The notes under the pieces: generated by a model
The model's database searches: none
What the model saw: the letters and a program-made list of their open reading frames with translations, nothing else
What the model was told of the DNA's origin: nothing
Origin: Ahaetulla prasina
Lineage: Eukaryota > Chordata > Lepidosauria > Squamata > Colubridae
DNA length: 64,000 bases
Direction: 5' to 3'
Assembly: GCF_028640845.1 (NCBI RefSeq)
Contig: NC_080548.1
Span: 18,721,321-18,785,320, forward strand
Made by a program: the position numbers and the translations under genes
Shown: positions 8,986 to 19,864 of the stretch, piece by piece
How positions within the stretch are numbered: the stretch's first letter is position 1
Layout of the letters: each line of letters starts with the position of its first letter

Positions 8986-9621
8986 ACTGTATTTTTCAGA
9001 GTATAAGACGCATCTTTTCCCCCCAAAAAACAGGGTGAAAATCTGGGTGTGTTTTATACTTTGAATTGTAGCCCCACCTAGCTTCTCAAACGGAGGTTTA
9101 AGAGGCTGAAAAAAGCATCAGAAATGAAGCTTCAGAAAAGAATCCCCCAAACAGGACTTCAGAAAAAAAGCCTCTAAACAGAGCTTCAGAAAAGAATCCC
9201 CCAAACAGAGCTTCAGAAAAGAATCCCCCAAACAGAGCTTCAGAAAAGAATCCCCTAAACAGAGCTTCAGAAAAAAAGCCTCCAAACAGAGCTTCAGAAA
9301 AGAAGCCCCCAAATAGAGCTTCAGAGGCTTTTTTTCTGAAGCTGTTTTGGAGGCTTTCAGAGGCAGAAAAAAGTTTTTTCTGAAACAGAGTTTCAGAAGT
9401 TTCAGAAGCAGAAAAAAAAAGCAAAAAAAAAAAAAAAAAAAGAAGCAAGGCACAGAGTTCACAACCAAGGAACCTGTTGCTAAAATTCACCTCTGGGAAC
9501 AGCTGATTGGGGGTATTCCGGGAGGCCAATCCACCTGCCAATCAGCTTTTTTCTTATTTTCCTCCTCAAAAACCAAGGTGCATCTTATACTCCGGTGTGT
9601 CTTACACCCCGAAAAATACGC
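8986..9621. mobile_element. TIR element with ends CTGTATTTTTCRGAGTATAAGAC
   Basis: The left end reads tgtatttttcagagtataag and the right end complements it (gtgtcttacaccccgaaaaatac). A second member lies at 12382-12990 with the same inverted ends. I cannot define the TSD, so the superfamily is open. The interior is dominated by a 27-bp minisatellite. Confidence 0.65.
9125..9330 (+). repeat. 27-bp minisatellite, about 7-8 units
   Basis: The unit is close to 'gcttcagaaaagaatccccc' plus 'aaacaga'. Successive 'cttcag' starts at 9129 and 9156 give the 27-bp period. Since 27 divides by three, frames stay open on the minus strand (repeated SEALFGGFF-type peptides at 9098-9541); these are not genes. 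Confidence 0.9.
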
Positions 9622-10407
9622 TAACTATTGAAAAGATTCCTGTCCCTAGTCTCTTTAGCAATACATTTGTTTAATTGGACCTCCCCATGCGAACTTGGTC
9701 TCTACCTCCTAACAGGATATTGAGATAATACATTTGGAACCATAGTTTATTGTTATGAAAATTCCTCACCCTTTTCCTGGTCTTATCTGTCTTTGCATTT
9801 CAGAACAGCTTAATAAGGAAGTATCATTGTTTCCAGATGTATTATCATGGCTTCCTCAAGGAAAAAATTCATCAAACCCAAAATATCCCCCCCCCATTCA
9901 ATGTACAATGGCTTCCCACCACCCAAAGTCCATTTCGGGCAGCATTCAAGTCAAGGAGTGCCCTCAAAAATCACTTCCTTACAGCTCTGCACCAAAATAT
10001 AGCAGGGCACTGAAATTCCACAGACAGATTCACAGTCCAAAGACTAATCTGGTAATATATGGAATAAAAACACCCCACGTACAAGTATAACTTGCCCAAG
10101 GGAATAAAGAAAATTGTTTTATAGAGAGAGGATTTCCATTCTTGGTTTACAGGGAGGTCGCAATCTTTATTCTTTGAACTTTTAGAAGACTTTCAGGAGT
10201 GATGTGCTATCTTAATGCAGGTTTTTTTTTATTATGGCGGCCATGATTCTTTGGGGTAACTGTAACTTCTAGTTAAGAAGACTGAGGGAATCCAATCATA
10301 AAATGTAGGCAATCCTTGGTAGTCATCCTAGACCAGCTATCTGCCTGATGCAGGAAATCCATCATTGGAGCATTCCCAACAAATAACTATCCAGCCTCTA
10401 TGGACCA
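9622..10407. other. Unique sequence
   Basis: No recognised repeat. A plus-strand frame of 111 codons (9755-10090) has no domain I know, and its flanks show no clear splice or promoter context. Confidence 0.4.
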
Positions 10408-10483
10408 TTACAGATTAACAGAGTTGGAAGGGACCTTGTAGATCATCTAGTCCAACCCCCCACCCAAGCAAGAGACCCTACCC

Positions 10484-10829
10484 CAGTGATGGCTAACCTT
10501 TTTGCCATTGCATGCCAGGAGGAGGTGCAGGGGTGGGGTGGGGTAGTCGCACCTACACTTGGCCACACCCATAATTCTATGCACCCTGCCTCCATGCATG
10601 TGCGCGCACCCCCTGCTCCCCCCCCCGCTCCTGGCATGCGCTGGCCCGGTAGGCCCATTTTTCTCTCACCTGGCTCCAGAGCCTCTCTAGGAGTCTGGGG
10701 CGGGTGAAAACTACCTTCACCACCACCCCCGAGGCCCTCCGGAGGTCAAAAACGGCCTGTTTGTAAACTTCCGGTGGGCCCAGAAGGCCCAAAAATCAGC
10801 TGGCCGGTGCCATAGGTTTGCCATCACGA
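10484..10829. mobile_element. GC-hAT MITE inside CR1
   Basis: Left terminus cagtgatggctaacc, right terminus ggtttgccatcacga. The TSD is ccctaccc (10476-10483) and ccctacac (10830-10837); CR1 has 'ccctacaccatttc' at this point in other copies, so the right flank shows the original target. Confidence 0.85.
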
Positions 10830-11418
10830 CCCTACACCATTTCTGATAGATGGCAGTCCAGTCTCTTCTTGAAAGCGTTCAGTGATGAAGCTCCCACAAC
10901 TTCCGAAGGCAACTTCTGTTCCATTGGTTGATTGTTCTCACTGTCAGAAAATTTCTTCTTATTTCCAGGTTGAATCTCTCCTTGATCAGTTTCCATCCAT
11001 TATTCCTTGTCTGGCCTTCAGGTACTTTGGAAAATAGCTTGACCCCCTTCCTCTCTGTGGCAGCCCCTCAAATATTGGAAGACTGCTATCCTGTCTCCCC
11101 TGGTCCTTCTCTTCACTAGACTAGCCATGCCCAGTTCCTGCAACTGTTCATCATATGTTTTAGCCTCCAGTCCCTTATTGATTTTGGTTGTTCTTCTCTG
11201 CACTCTTTCTAGAGTCTCAACATCTTTTTTATAGTGTGATGACCAAAACTGTCTGCAGTATTCTAGGTGTGGTTTTACTAAGGCTTTATAGAGTGGTATT
11301 AATACCTCACTTGATCTTGATTGTATCCCTCTGCTAATGCAATTTAGGATTGCATTGGCTTCTTTGGCTGCCGCCTCACACTGTTAGCTCATATTTAACT
11401 GGTTGTCCACATCTAAGG

Positions 11419-11845
11419 CAGGGGTGTCAAACTCGATTTCTTTGAGGGCTGCATCGGGGTTATGTTTGACCTCAGGGGGCTGGGGTGGGCATGAACAGGG
11501 TGGGCGTGGCCAGCATGACATCACTTATGTCGGGGGTGTGTGCCTGTGGTGCCCCAAGAGCTCTACCAGGGAAAACGGGCTCCTGAGCTCTGTTTTCAGC
11601 TGCGACAGCCTCCTGCAACCCTCTGCCAGCAAAAATGGAGCTTGTGGGGGCGCACGGTGGGGGCACACACGGCCCTTGTAAGCTCCGATTTTGGCCTCTT
11701 GCAACCCCCTGCTAGTGAAAACGGAGTTTAGGTGGCAGAGGCACTGCAGGCCGGTCCTTCGCTATTTCTAGGGCAGCCCCGCGGGCCAGATCTAAGTACC
11801 ACGCAGGCCGGATCTGGCCCTTGGGCCTTGAGTTTGACACCCGTG
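11419..11845. mobile_element. hAT-like MITE with CAGGGGTGTCAAACTC ends, inside CR1
   Basis: Inverted ends caggggtgtcaaactc and gagtttgacacccgtg; the flanks are atctaagg and atctaaca (6 of 8). The interior has 'ggccagatctaag' and 'ccggatctggccc' blocks. A shorter relative is at 46231-46536. Confidence 0.82.
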
Positions 11846-11860
11846 ATCTAACAGAACTTA

Positions 11861-12381
11861 CCACCTTTCCTATGCATGGTTTCCATTATCAAATAACCAG
11901 CAAATTCCTTCTAGCATTTGCCCAAAATCCAATTGCCTACGCTCTCAGATCACAAGTTCTAATCCTATCTTGTAAAGAAGTAAAGAGCGAGTAATTTTTT
12001 CCCCCCTCTTCTAATTAATTCTCTTTTAATTTGGCCCTTGACTGAAGCTATCTTTAGGCTAGTAATTCCACCTGCTGCACCGCCTCCCAACTTTTTTTTT
12101 TTTTTAAATGGAAATCACTCTGGCGTTCATTCACATACGACTGTGTAAATAAACAGTCCATTTAATGTTGAGCTGTGACATTCCATTAATCAATTTGGAT
12201 TAATCAAAGGACTGCACATAAATTGGATACCATTAAATGGTTGTGATTGGAATGTAACTATTTACTCCAAATAATACCACAAAGACTGGAAATGGCACCT
12301 TTCAAAGGGATCAGTGCCATTTTTTCTTGTGGGAGAACCTTTCTAGGAATGCTGCTTCTGAGAAAGTGTCAGCGATAAGAT
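11861..12381. other. Unique AT-rich block with paired TAATC motifs
   Basis: No transposon signature is seen. The segment 12120-12270 contains 'ttaatcaatttggattaatc' and several ATTAAAT words in a low-CpG context. This would be a reasonable place to look for a conserved non-coding element, but conservation cannot be judged from one genome. Confidence 0.4.
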
Positions 12382-12990
12382 TACCTGTACGTTTCGGAGT
12401 ATAAGACCCACTCCCTTCCCCTTAAAAAGGGTGGAAATGTTGGTGTGTCTTATACACCGAATGCAGCCATTTTTGGCCTCCCAGAACCCCACCCTGCATG
12501 TCCCGTTTTCACCAAAAAACAAGCACATTTATTGCAAAAATGGGACTGCAGAGGGTTTGGGAGGCCTGCAGAGTGCTCCTGAGGCCTGGGGACGGCAAAA
12601 ACACAACACGTGGGGGGTTTGGGAGGCCAAAAACAGGCCTGTTTTTTTGCCAAATAGGGGGCGTTTTTGCCCTCCTCAGCCCCCAGGAGCACTCTGCAGG
12701 ACTCCCAAACACACTGCGCCCCCTGTTTTTGTGAAAAATGAGCTAGTTTTTGCAAAAAACGGCCCCATTTTTGACCTTCTAAATCTTCCATATGTCACAT
12801 TTTTGCCCTCCCCAGCCCCCAGGAGCACTCTGTTGGTTTCCCAAATCCTCTGGACATCCCGTTTTGCGCAGAGGGTTTGAGAGGCCTACAGAGTGCTCCT
12901 GGGGGCTGGGGAGGGCAAAAACGTGACACGTCTTCGAAATCTTAGTGTGTCTTATACTCCAGTGTGTCTCATAGTCCAAAAAATACAGTA
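12382..12990. mobile_element. TIR element, second member of the GAGTATAAGAC family
   Basis: Left end acctgtacgtttcggagtat; right end 'catagtccaaaaaatacagt'. The interior consists of shuffled direct and inverted copies of a segment with 'ggagcactctgcagg' and 'ggcaaaaac' words. Many open frames in both strands come from this low-complexity GC-rich interior. Confidence 0.65.
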
Positions 12991-13050
12991 ATTTATTGAT
13001 TTCTAATATAACTGATTTCTTCCTAAATTTGCAGACATCTCAGGAAAGTT

Positions 13051-13092
13051 CTCTTCTCTCCTCTCCTCTCCTCTCCTCTCCTCTCCTCTTCT
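13051..13092 (+). repeat. (CTCCT)n pentanucleotide microsatellite
   Basis: About seven tandem CTCCT units with TCTTC variants at each side. The rest of 12991-13438 is unique and shows no gene. Confidence 0.9.
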
Positions 13093-13438
13093 CTTTACTC
13101 AGGAATAAACTTTGTTTACAATGGAAGTGGGGTCTACTTCCTTGTAGCGATGTGTTTTGTAGCTATGTAACCTAGTTGGGAGGGGTATTTTGTGAAGCCA
13201 CCAAAGGGCTCCTCTAAAAGTGTTCCTCAAAATAGCAAGGCACTGGGGTTCTTTCGAAGACTCCAAGGGTCTGCTTGAAGGTTCTCCTACGTAAATCACC
13301 CACATTTGTTGTTTTTTTTTTTATATAATCCCAGCAGAAATATCTTCTCTGCAATGGACACGTTTCCATGATGCAGGGTGACCCTCAAAGCATCTGCCCC
13401 AAGCTTTTCAGAAGATGCAGCATCTCGAAGCTTTAAGC

Positions 13439-13921
13439 CCGTGATGGTGAATCTATGGCACACATGCCAGGGATAGCACACAGAGCCCTCTCTGTGGGCA
13501 CACGCGCCGTCTCCAGCTGCTCTTCACCAGTGCCAGAGCGCCAAAAATGCCCTGAAAAACAGCTTGAAAACCAGACCATTTTTCAGGCCACTTTCGGGCC
13601 TTTTTCCTGGGCCGATTTTGGGCCATTTTTTTGCCCTGAAAACAGCCTGGTTTTTTTTGCCATTTTCAGGCTGTTTTTTGGGGCATTTTCAGGCTGTTTT
13701 TCAGCCGTTTTTGGCCCATTTTCAGGCCGAAAAATGGCCCTGAAAACAGCCAAAAATGGCCTATAATGGCCCAAAAATGTCTTGAAAATGGCCAAAAAAC
13801 CACCAAAAAACAGGCATGCACGTACTGGCTAGCTGGTCTTTGGGTTTTGGGGCTCCGGCGCATGCACATGCACACGTGTTCCAGTTTGGGCACTCAGTGC
13901 TGAAAAGATTTGCCATCACTG
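13439..13921. mobile_element. GC-hAT MITE with expanded 'gccattttcagg' interior
   Basis: Left terminus ccgtgatggtgaatc, right terminus gatttgccatcactg; TSD ctttaagc (13431-13438) and ctctaagc (13922-13929). The interior 13570-13800 is an irregular array of 'ggccattttcaggc' in both orientations, able to form hairpins. The same words occur in the copies at 5.5 and 25.5 kb. Confidence 0.85.
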
Positions 13922-13929
13922 CTCTAAGC

Positions 13930-16420
13930 ATTTGGTCAAGAGCAGACTTTTCACAAAGCATCCCCTCCAAACATCTCACCTACCCTTAGCATTTGCATCT
14001 GTAGCCCAAGACTCCGATGATTAAGTGCATTTATTGGGTTACGGACAACTGCAATTAATATTGTGTACTATTTTCAGCTTCTGCTTTGCCACCAGCAACA
14101 TAACTTAATTTGTTTGTGCAATGGATCCTCCATTCCTCTTACCTCTCCCTTGTAGGAGGATCCATATTTCAGATCAAGCTGCAGCCAGCTTTATACAAAA
14201 TGCATATGTCTTTGTGTGTGAAGAAGCAGCTAGGCAGAAGGTTATGGTTGTTATGTCACAAGTCAACCACCGTGTTGCAGGTTTAATATCAACCAGCTGC
14301 ACAATCTGGCTCCACAGCCTCGATTGTTTTTTCCCAAGCCCCCACAATGTGAGTATTAATGCACACAACTTACGTGTCCTGTTCAGTGTGCTCCGAAAAC
14401 CTTTTAGCTCTTGCTCAATGAAAAATCAGTTCCAATCGTCTGCTTGCGGTAAGAGCTTTGCGGCCTGCCTGCCTCACGCATTTCACCTTGTCTTTGTGTT
14501 CCATTTTTCCCATAATTGGTGGGTTGATTTTTTTGTGTCGCTGATTTTTGACAGGGAGGATGCCCTCCTGTTCTTCGACTCCACTGAAATGCTTTCAGGT
14601 TGTTACCGGAGGAGCTAAACATCTTGCCAGCCTTTTTGTATTTAAGATTTGGGAATTTTCACCAGCTGTAACATCAGATGCTGCCCTCCTCCTGGGTAAG
14701 GACTGACACAGGCAGTCCAAGCCATTTGGCTAGGAGTGCCTAGCATGTTGTATCGACGTGATCCTTTTAATAAATCTCGCTGCTCTACTTAAAATCTGCA
14801 ATTATTTCCTGCATGTTGGTGATTCCTCATTGATTTGACAGGCACATGTTGTTGTTGTTTTTTTTCTTGGGCATTTTGAAAAGCTTGTTTTTTAAAAAAA
14901 TGTACACGAGACTTAGAAAGTAATTGTGCAAGATTGAAAAGAGTGATCCCCCCCCCTTGGGACTGACTTCCGATCTTAACTGAGCTATGTATTATTGACA
15001 CAGCTTCCTTATTAGTCTCAGTTTTCTCTGTTTGTAAAATGGGAATAAACCTGTCCCAGGAGCTTAACGCAAATCCCTGAACGTCAGTTGCTAAAACAGA
15101 TGCTCTGATTTGTACAATTGTACACAATGGGTCTTTTAACACTATAAAGATGGGTAGGGTTGGTGCAATGGAGTAGTTAAAGTGCTGGACTTGGACCACA
15201 GGGAAACTTCCTGAGTTCCTTTGGGCTGATTGCCATTTGTCAACCCAAGGTATTTTAGGCAAAAAATTGTAGGTAAAGTGCAATCTTTATTGCTTAGAAC
15301 TCCTGAAGGGACGGGAGGTTACAAATGTCGAAAGTTAAAAGTCAGAATGTAAAGTTTGTAATGTGAAGAAATATGGCTTAGATTTCAGTTCTGGTAGAAA
15401 ATAATATATAAATACCAAATGATGTACTAAATTATCTCAGATGGCGTATGTTTCATTTTAATTAGGTCTTCATGAGCCTGATTTCCATTGCGGCCTACAG
15501 TAGCCATTCTACACAAAGCTTCATACATACATGCACTGATCCGTTCTACATAAGGTTCAAGTCTCTTCTAGTCCTGCTATTCAAATCTTACCTTGAACTA
15601 GGATGTTTTTTGGGGAGAACAATGACAAAATTTGTCCACCATCCCAGCAATGATGACCCAGATGAGGAGCAGAGTCCCTGGGTTGAGGTATTAAAGAATT
15701 CCTCAATGATGACTCCTTTGAAAGATAAAATCAGCTAACCAGCTTTGGCAGACCATGGTTTATGACCATACAAAGTAAGGGCCCAGCCATTGCTACCTTT
15801 AGGCAACCATGGTTAGGCAAACTATGGCTTAGTGTGATAGATAGATAGATCCATTTTATAGTACAGTTTTTAATGTAAAGAGATAATATTCCTTTCTGTG
15901 TGATGACTTGTTTAGAAGGCAGAAAAAATGTTAATTGTTTTCCATTTTGCAGGAAAACAATTTTGAGGAAAGGAATCGTTGTATTGTTGGCTTTGCCTGT
16001 AAGAGGTCAGGAACGTCAGCAGAGATTGGGGAAAAATTTGGCACACGAGACCAAAATTCTGCTTGATCAATTTCACACGATTAGATTGTTCAGCTTCTGT
16101 AACCACATCCGTCAATCTGCTTATCCGTCTGGAAGAAAATCATAGGCAACTTACTTCTTGCATTGGGTCTTGCAAAAGACTCGGCCTTTTAAAGAGTTTT
16201 GGAATATTGGTATGTTCAGAACTGGGTAGTGTGGCTGGGAGGCCACCAAGATATCTCAAGAACATCAAGTCCATTAGGAAGTTGAAAACCATTCTGGAAA
16301 AACACATAGCTAGACATACTTTCCTAGGCCTGCTCACACACCACCCTTCCCCATAAGCGTCCATCTATAATCACCAAGAGTTGAGTGCAACTCAAAGGAA
16401 ACTATTTCTATATTACATTC
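13930..16420. other. Longest largely repeat-poor stretch of the first third
   Basis: About 2.5 kb with few repeats: a tRNA-SINE head fragment near 15145-15240 ('ggtgcaatggagtagttaaagtgctgg') and a short GATA run near 15837. Open frames at 14121-14618 (plus, 165 aa), 14789-15283 (minus, 164 aa) and 15472-15738 (plus, 88 aa) show no domain I know. A single exon or a conserved element could hide here, but I cannot support one. Confidence 0.4.
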
Positions 16421-16918
16421 TGAATTCGGTGGAGTCCTTGGTACTCTTAAGCTTATCTGTTTGCTTGCAAACATTTCATTACCTGACTATGTAACATCAT
16501 TGGTGCTAAAGAGTATAGGGTTTGCTCCCTATTTACAGTCTATACCAGTGTTGGTGAACCTTTTTCTCACCGAGTGCTGAACGGGTCCGTGCTTTGTGCA
16601 CTTTGCACACGTGTGTGCAATCCGTGCTAACACGTGGCTCTTTCCACATGTGCTGCACACGCAACCGCACCACCTGCGCATGCGCACCAATTTCACGCAT
16701 GTGCCCCACTGTGCATGAACGCCATCTGTGCATGCGCGCGATGCGCATCAGTACTCTGGTGCGCATGCACAAATGCGTGTGCATGTGCAGGAGAGGTCCG
16801 AAGACCAGCTGGGTCCCCTGAATTCTGTTCATGCGCATCGGAGACCCAAACACCAGCTGGGGCGTGCGTGCATGCACAGCTGCAGGTGAGTTGGGCGACA
16901 GCTCACGTGCCCAGAAAA

Positions 16919-17677
16919 TAATAGAACAGAATAGAATAAAATTCTTTATTGGCCAAATGTGATTGTACACAGAAGGAATTTGTCTTGGTGCATATGCTCT
17001 CAGTGTACATAAAAGAAAAGATACGTTCATCAAGGTACGACACTTAATGATGGTCATAGGGTACAAATTTAACACTTAATAATACAACACTTAATGATAG
17101 TCATAGGCTACAAATAAGCAATCAAGAAACAATCAATATCAATATAAATCATAAGGATTACCAGCAACAAAGTTACAGTCATACAGTCATAAGTGGTAGG
17201 AGATGGGTGATGGGAACGATGAGAAGATTAATAGTAGTGCAGATTTAGTAAATAGTTTGACAGTGTTGAGGGACTTATTTGTTTAGCAGAGTGATGGTGT
17301 TTGAGAAAAAACTGTTCTTGCGTCTAATTGTTCTGGTGTGCAGGGCTCTATAGCGTCGTTTTGAGGGTAGGAGTTGAAACAGTTTATGTCCAGGATGTGA
17401 CGGGTCTGTAGATATTTTCTCAGCCCTCTTTTTGACTCGTGCAGTATACAGGCCCTCAATGGAAGGTAGGCTGGTAACCATTGTTTTTTCTGCAGTTCTA
17501 ATCATCCTCTGAAGTCTGTGTCTGTCTTGTTGGGTTGCAGAACCGAACCAGACAGTTATAGAGGTGCAAATGACAGACTCAATAATTCCTCTGTAGAACT
17601 GGATCAGCAGCTCCTTGGGCAGTTTGAGCTTTCTGAGTTGGCGCAGAAAGAACATTCTTTGCTGTCCTTTTTTGATG
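16919..17677 (-). mobile_element. L3/CR1-like LINE nested in GC-hAT
   Basis: The minus-strand 3' end is 'ttggccaataaagaattttattc' in kind and runs into a short degenerate AATAG tail at 16919-16940. The UTR words are shared with the other five copies. This is the longest copy of the family in the window (about 760 bp). Confidence 0.87.
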
Positions 17678-17712
17678 ATGGCTCTGCGTGCCACTTTTGG
17701 CACGCGTGCCAT
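17275..17712 (-). pseudogene. L3/CR1-like LINE ORF fragment
   Basis: From KKGQQRMFFLRQLRKLKLP through YRGIIESVICTSITVWFG, RLQRMIRTAEKTM, SHPGHKLFQLLPSKRRYR to NSFFSNTITLLNK and stop. This is the thumb and tail region of a LINE reverse transcriptase of the CR1/Rex-type group. The first dozen residues of the open frame come from the host GC-hAT, so the ATG is not the LINE's start. No internal stop is seen, suggesting a fairly young insert. Confidence 0.78.
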
Positions 17713-18135
17713 CGATTCGCCATCATGGGTCTATATACGTAGTAGCTTGCCCTGCCAGTGTTGGTGAGGGTGTGATTTTCTTCTTGGTCTTTCCTTGATT
17801 GGGTATTGTTTTCTGCTTGATTGGTCTGGTGCTAATCTCTGCTTATCTGGGTGCAGGCTGCTGGAGACATGTGTTCCGATTTTTCGTTTCCTTTTTAAGC
17901 TCTTTTTATTGTCTCTCTTTGTAGTGTGTAAGTGTGGATTATTTCTGTGGCTTCTTTGTCTGAATGCTGAGCTTCCAGGAATTCTCTAGTATTTTTGGCT
18001 TTGGCTTGATCAAGAATGCTTTAGTTTCCCAGTTGAAACTACATGTTTTTGTGAGATTAAGTTCATTGTGTCTTCTGACTGCTAGTCAGTGTTCATGGCT
18101 ACACTTTGCTAATCTTCTACCTCTCTGTCCTACAC

Positions 18136-18643
18136 CAGGGGACAAATATACCTACCGCCCACTTTTGTATCTCTGTTAGTAGTAAAATTTTCAAACCGCC
18201 CACTGGTTCCACAGTAATGCGCCGTATATCGTCGTCTGTGTATGCCTCTTGCGCATCGTGGATTGGTTGGGGGGGTGCCACCGGCTACCAGCTCTGCTTG
18301 TCTGTTACAGCTGGATGGTGTGGGGGGAGATGCGCGAGCTATTCTGGGACGAGGCTCTTTTGTTTGCGGTAGCACTATAGCGCCATTTAGTTTCACTTAC
18401 GTTAAGTGAACTAAACTTATGTGCGGGCGATACAAATAGTATATTTTCAGAAATTTAAATTGTCACGGGGAATTTTATGAAAACCTAATGAACGTTTTTA
18501 AATAATGCTATGAAATTTTTTTAAAAAGTCAATTAAATTAAAAAAAAAGGAAAGTACTTCAGTATCGGACAAAACCCCTACTGCCCACCATGAAAGCTGG
18601 AACTCCCACTAGTGGGCGGTAGGAACCAGGTTGACTACCACTG
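18136..18643. mobile_element. 508-bp hAT-like MITE, perfect TSD
   Basis: Starts cagggg and ends ggttgactaccactg; TSD tcctacac at 18128-18135 and 18644-18651. Both ends contain 'ctaccgcccac'. The copy at 55525-56033 matches along its whole length with few differences, so this family moved recently. A minus open frame shared by both copies (IARASPPTP region) is a by-product or a remnant of unknown meaning. Confidence 0.9.
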
Positions 18644-18830
18644 TCCTACACAGTGGCTATTACCATCCTTACACTGTTGTTATGCGTCCTGTTGTAGGTG
18701 ACTCTCTTCTATTGGAATTCTGAATTTTCCCATTCATTAGTGTATCTTCGTTCCCCTGAATGCTGAGCTTTGATCTATCAATTGGCATGAATTGGGATGC
18801 CCTTTACACTTGTTTGTCTAAACCTTGGGG

Positions 18831-19441
18831 TTCTTCAAGTTTGCTGAGAAACATGCTGAGGACTGTAAGAAAGAAATGTGCTATAAGTCAAGGCTGAGGA
18901 ACTCTGGGAGTTGAAGTCCACAAGTCTTAAAGGGGCCAAGGTTGGAGACCCCTGCTATAGGTGGTTTGGCTGCAAAAGAATTGCATTTCTACCTTCTCTA
19001 TTGGAAACCAAAGAAAAACATGACTGGCTAGGGAATTCTGTGAGTTGAAGTTATAGGAAGTTAGCACCCTCCCCTCCCCCAGAAGAATGAAATATTTTAG
19101 GAAATATTAAAAGGGCAGAATGCTTCCCCTAAAAGAGAGGCAGAAACTCAGCCCTCTCACCTTTGACAATGGGCCATTAAGGCCTGAGCCAGTCCATTCT
19201 ACATAACAAAGATCTACCTCCTTCAGGCAGAGCCATTTAATTGCCCTTCATTGCATCACCCAACAAGATTCAACCAAACTTAGCACACAGACAACCTACA
19301 AAGCTAGCCATGACCTCTGACAGAAACCAATCATGATACTCTTCCTATGCCCCAGGAAGTTCAAAGCCAGACAGGGTATAAAACTCAGGGACCCTCAATA
19401 TCTCTTCCCTTTTATCATCCAAGATCCCCAAGGAATGTGAT
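18831..19441. other. Mixed unique DNA with foldback half-elements
   Basis: A foldback right half lies at about 18890-18957 ('ctgggagttgaagtccacaa' to 'ggttggagacccctg') and a shorter piece at 19025-19060. The remainder shows no recognised feature. Confidence 0.5.
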
Positions 19442-19856
19442 CAGGGGTGAAATCCAGCAGGTTCTGACAGGTTCTGGAGAACCGGTAGCAGAAATTTTGA
19501 GCAGTTTGGAAAACTGGTAATGGAAATTTTAAGCAGTTTGGAGAACCGGTAGCGAAAATTTTGAGTAGTTCAGAGAACTCGCAAATACCACCTCTGGCTG
19601 GCCCCAGAGTGGGATGGGAATGGAGATTTAGCAATATCCTTTCCCCAGGAGTGGGGGGGGGATTTTGCAATATCCTTCCCCCAGGAGTGGGGAGGGAATG
19701 GAAATTTTGCAATATCCTTTCCCCAGGAGTTGGGTGGGAATGGAGATTTTGCAGCATCCTTCCCCTGCCACACCCACCAAGCCACACCACACCAAACCAC
19801 GCCCACCAAGCCACACCCACAGAACTCGTAGTAAAAAAAATTGGATTTCACTACTG
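19442..19856. mobile_element. CCGGTT-family MITE with short tandem interior
   Basis: Starts caggggtgaaatccagc, ends ggatttcactactg; TSD aatgtgat (19434-19441) and catgtgat (19857-19864). The interior has four roughly 42-bp units of the kind 'gcaatatccttccccaggag', the seed of the large array at 24.4-25.2 kb. Confidence 0.88.
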
Positions 19857-19864
19857 CATGTGAT

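Larger units (their letters stand above)
10408..11860 (-). mobile_element. CR1 LINE split by two different hAT MITEs
   Basis: The 3' end ('cagagttggaagggacctt' as read on plus) is at 10408-10475, and the body resumes at 10838-11410. A frame at 11018-11203 keeps RRTTKINKGLEAKTYDEQLQ and [20 protein letters not shown] blocks of CR1 ORF2. Inserts at 10484-10829 and 11419-11845 each duplicated CR1 target sequence, so the CR1 is the oldest layer. Confidence 0.88.
16546..17728. mobile_element. GC-hAT MITE interrupted by an L3-like LINE
   Basis: Left terminus cagtgttggtgaacc, right terminus gattcgccatcatgg; TSD gtctatac (16538-16545) and gtctatat (17729-17736). The left arm is rich in GTGCATGCGC tracts. 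At about 16919-17677 it is broken by a LINE. The right arm resumes at 'ggctctgcgtgccac', where intact family members continue from 'gtgcccacagagag'. Confidence 0.85.
16425..18830 (-). mobile_element. Penelope-like element remnant, split by two hAT MITEs
   Basis: Three pieces belong together: 16425-16545 ('gcttgcaaacatttcattacc' region), 17737-18127 and 18652 to about 18830. On the minus strand the middle piece can be read as SILDQAKAKNTREFLEAQHS, which fits my memory of the C-terminus of vertebrate Penelope-like elements (after the GIY-YIG nuclease). No intact ORF remains. The family call is from memory and moderate; the continuity across both inserts is supported by their TSDs. Confidence 0.62.

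Noticed and set aside
9098..9541. A 147-residue repeat protein (SEALFGGFF units)
   Set aside because: It translates the 27-bp minisatellite and is also open in another frame.
13439..13921. Possible satellite or centromeric array from 'gccattttcagg' repeats
   Set aside because: The repeats are irregular and confined between the termini and TSD of one MITE.
18130..18396. 88-residue minus frame shared with 55573-55794 as a transposase remnant
   Set aside because: It resembles no hAT transposase and is only kept because the two MITEs are recent sister copies.
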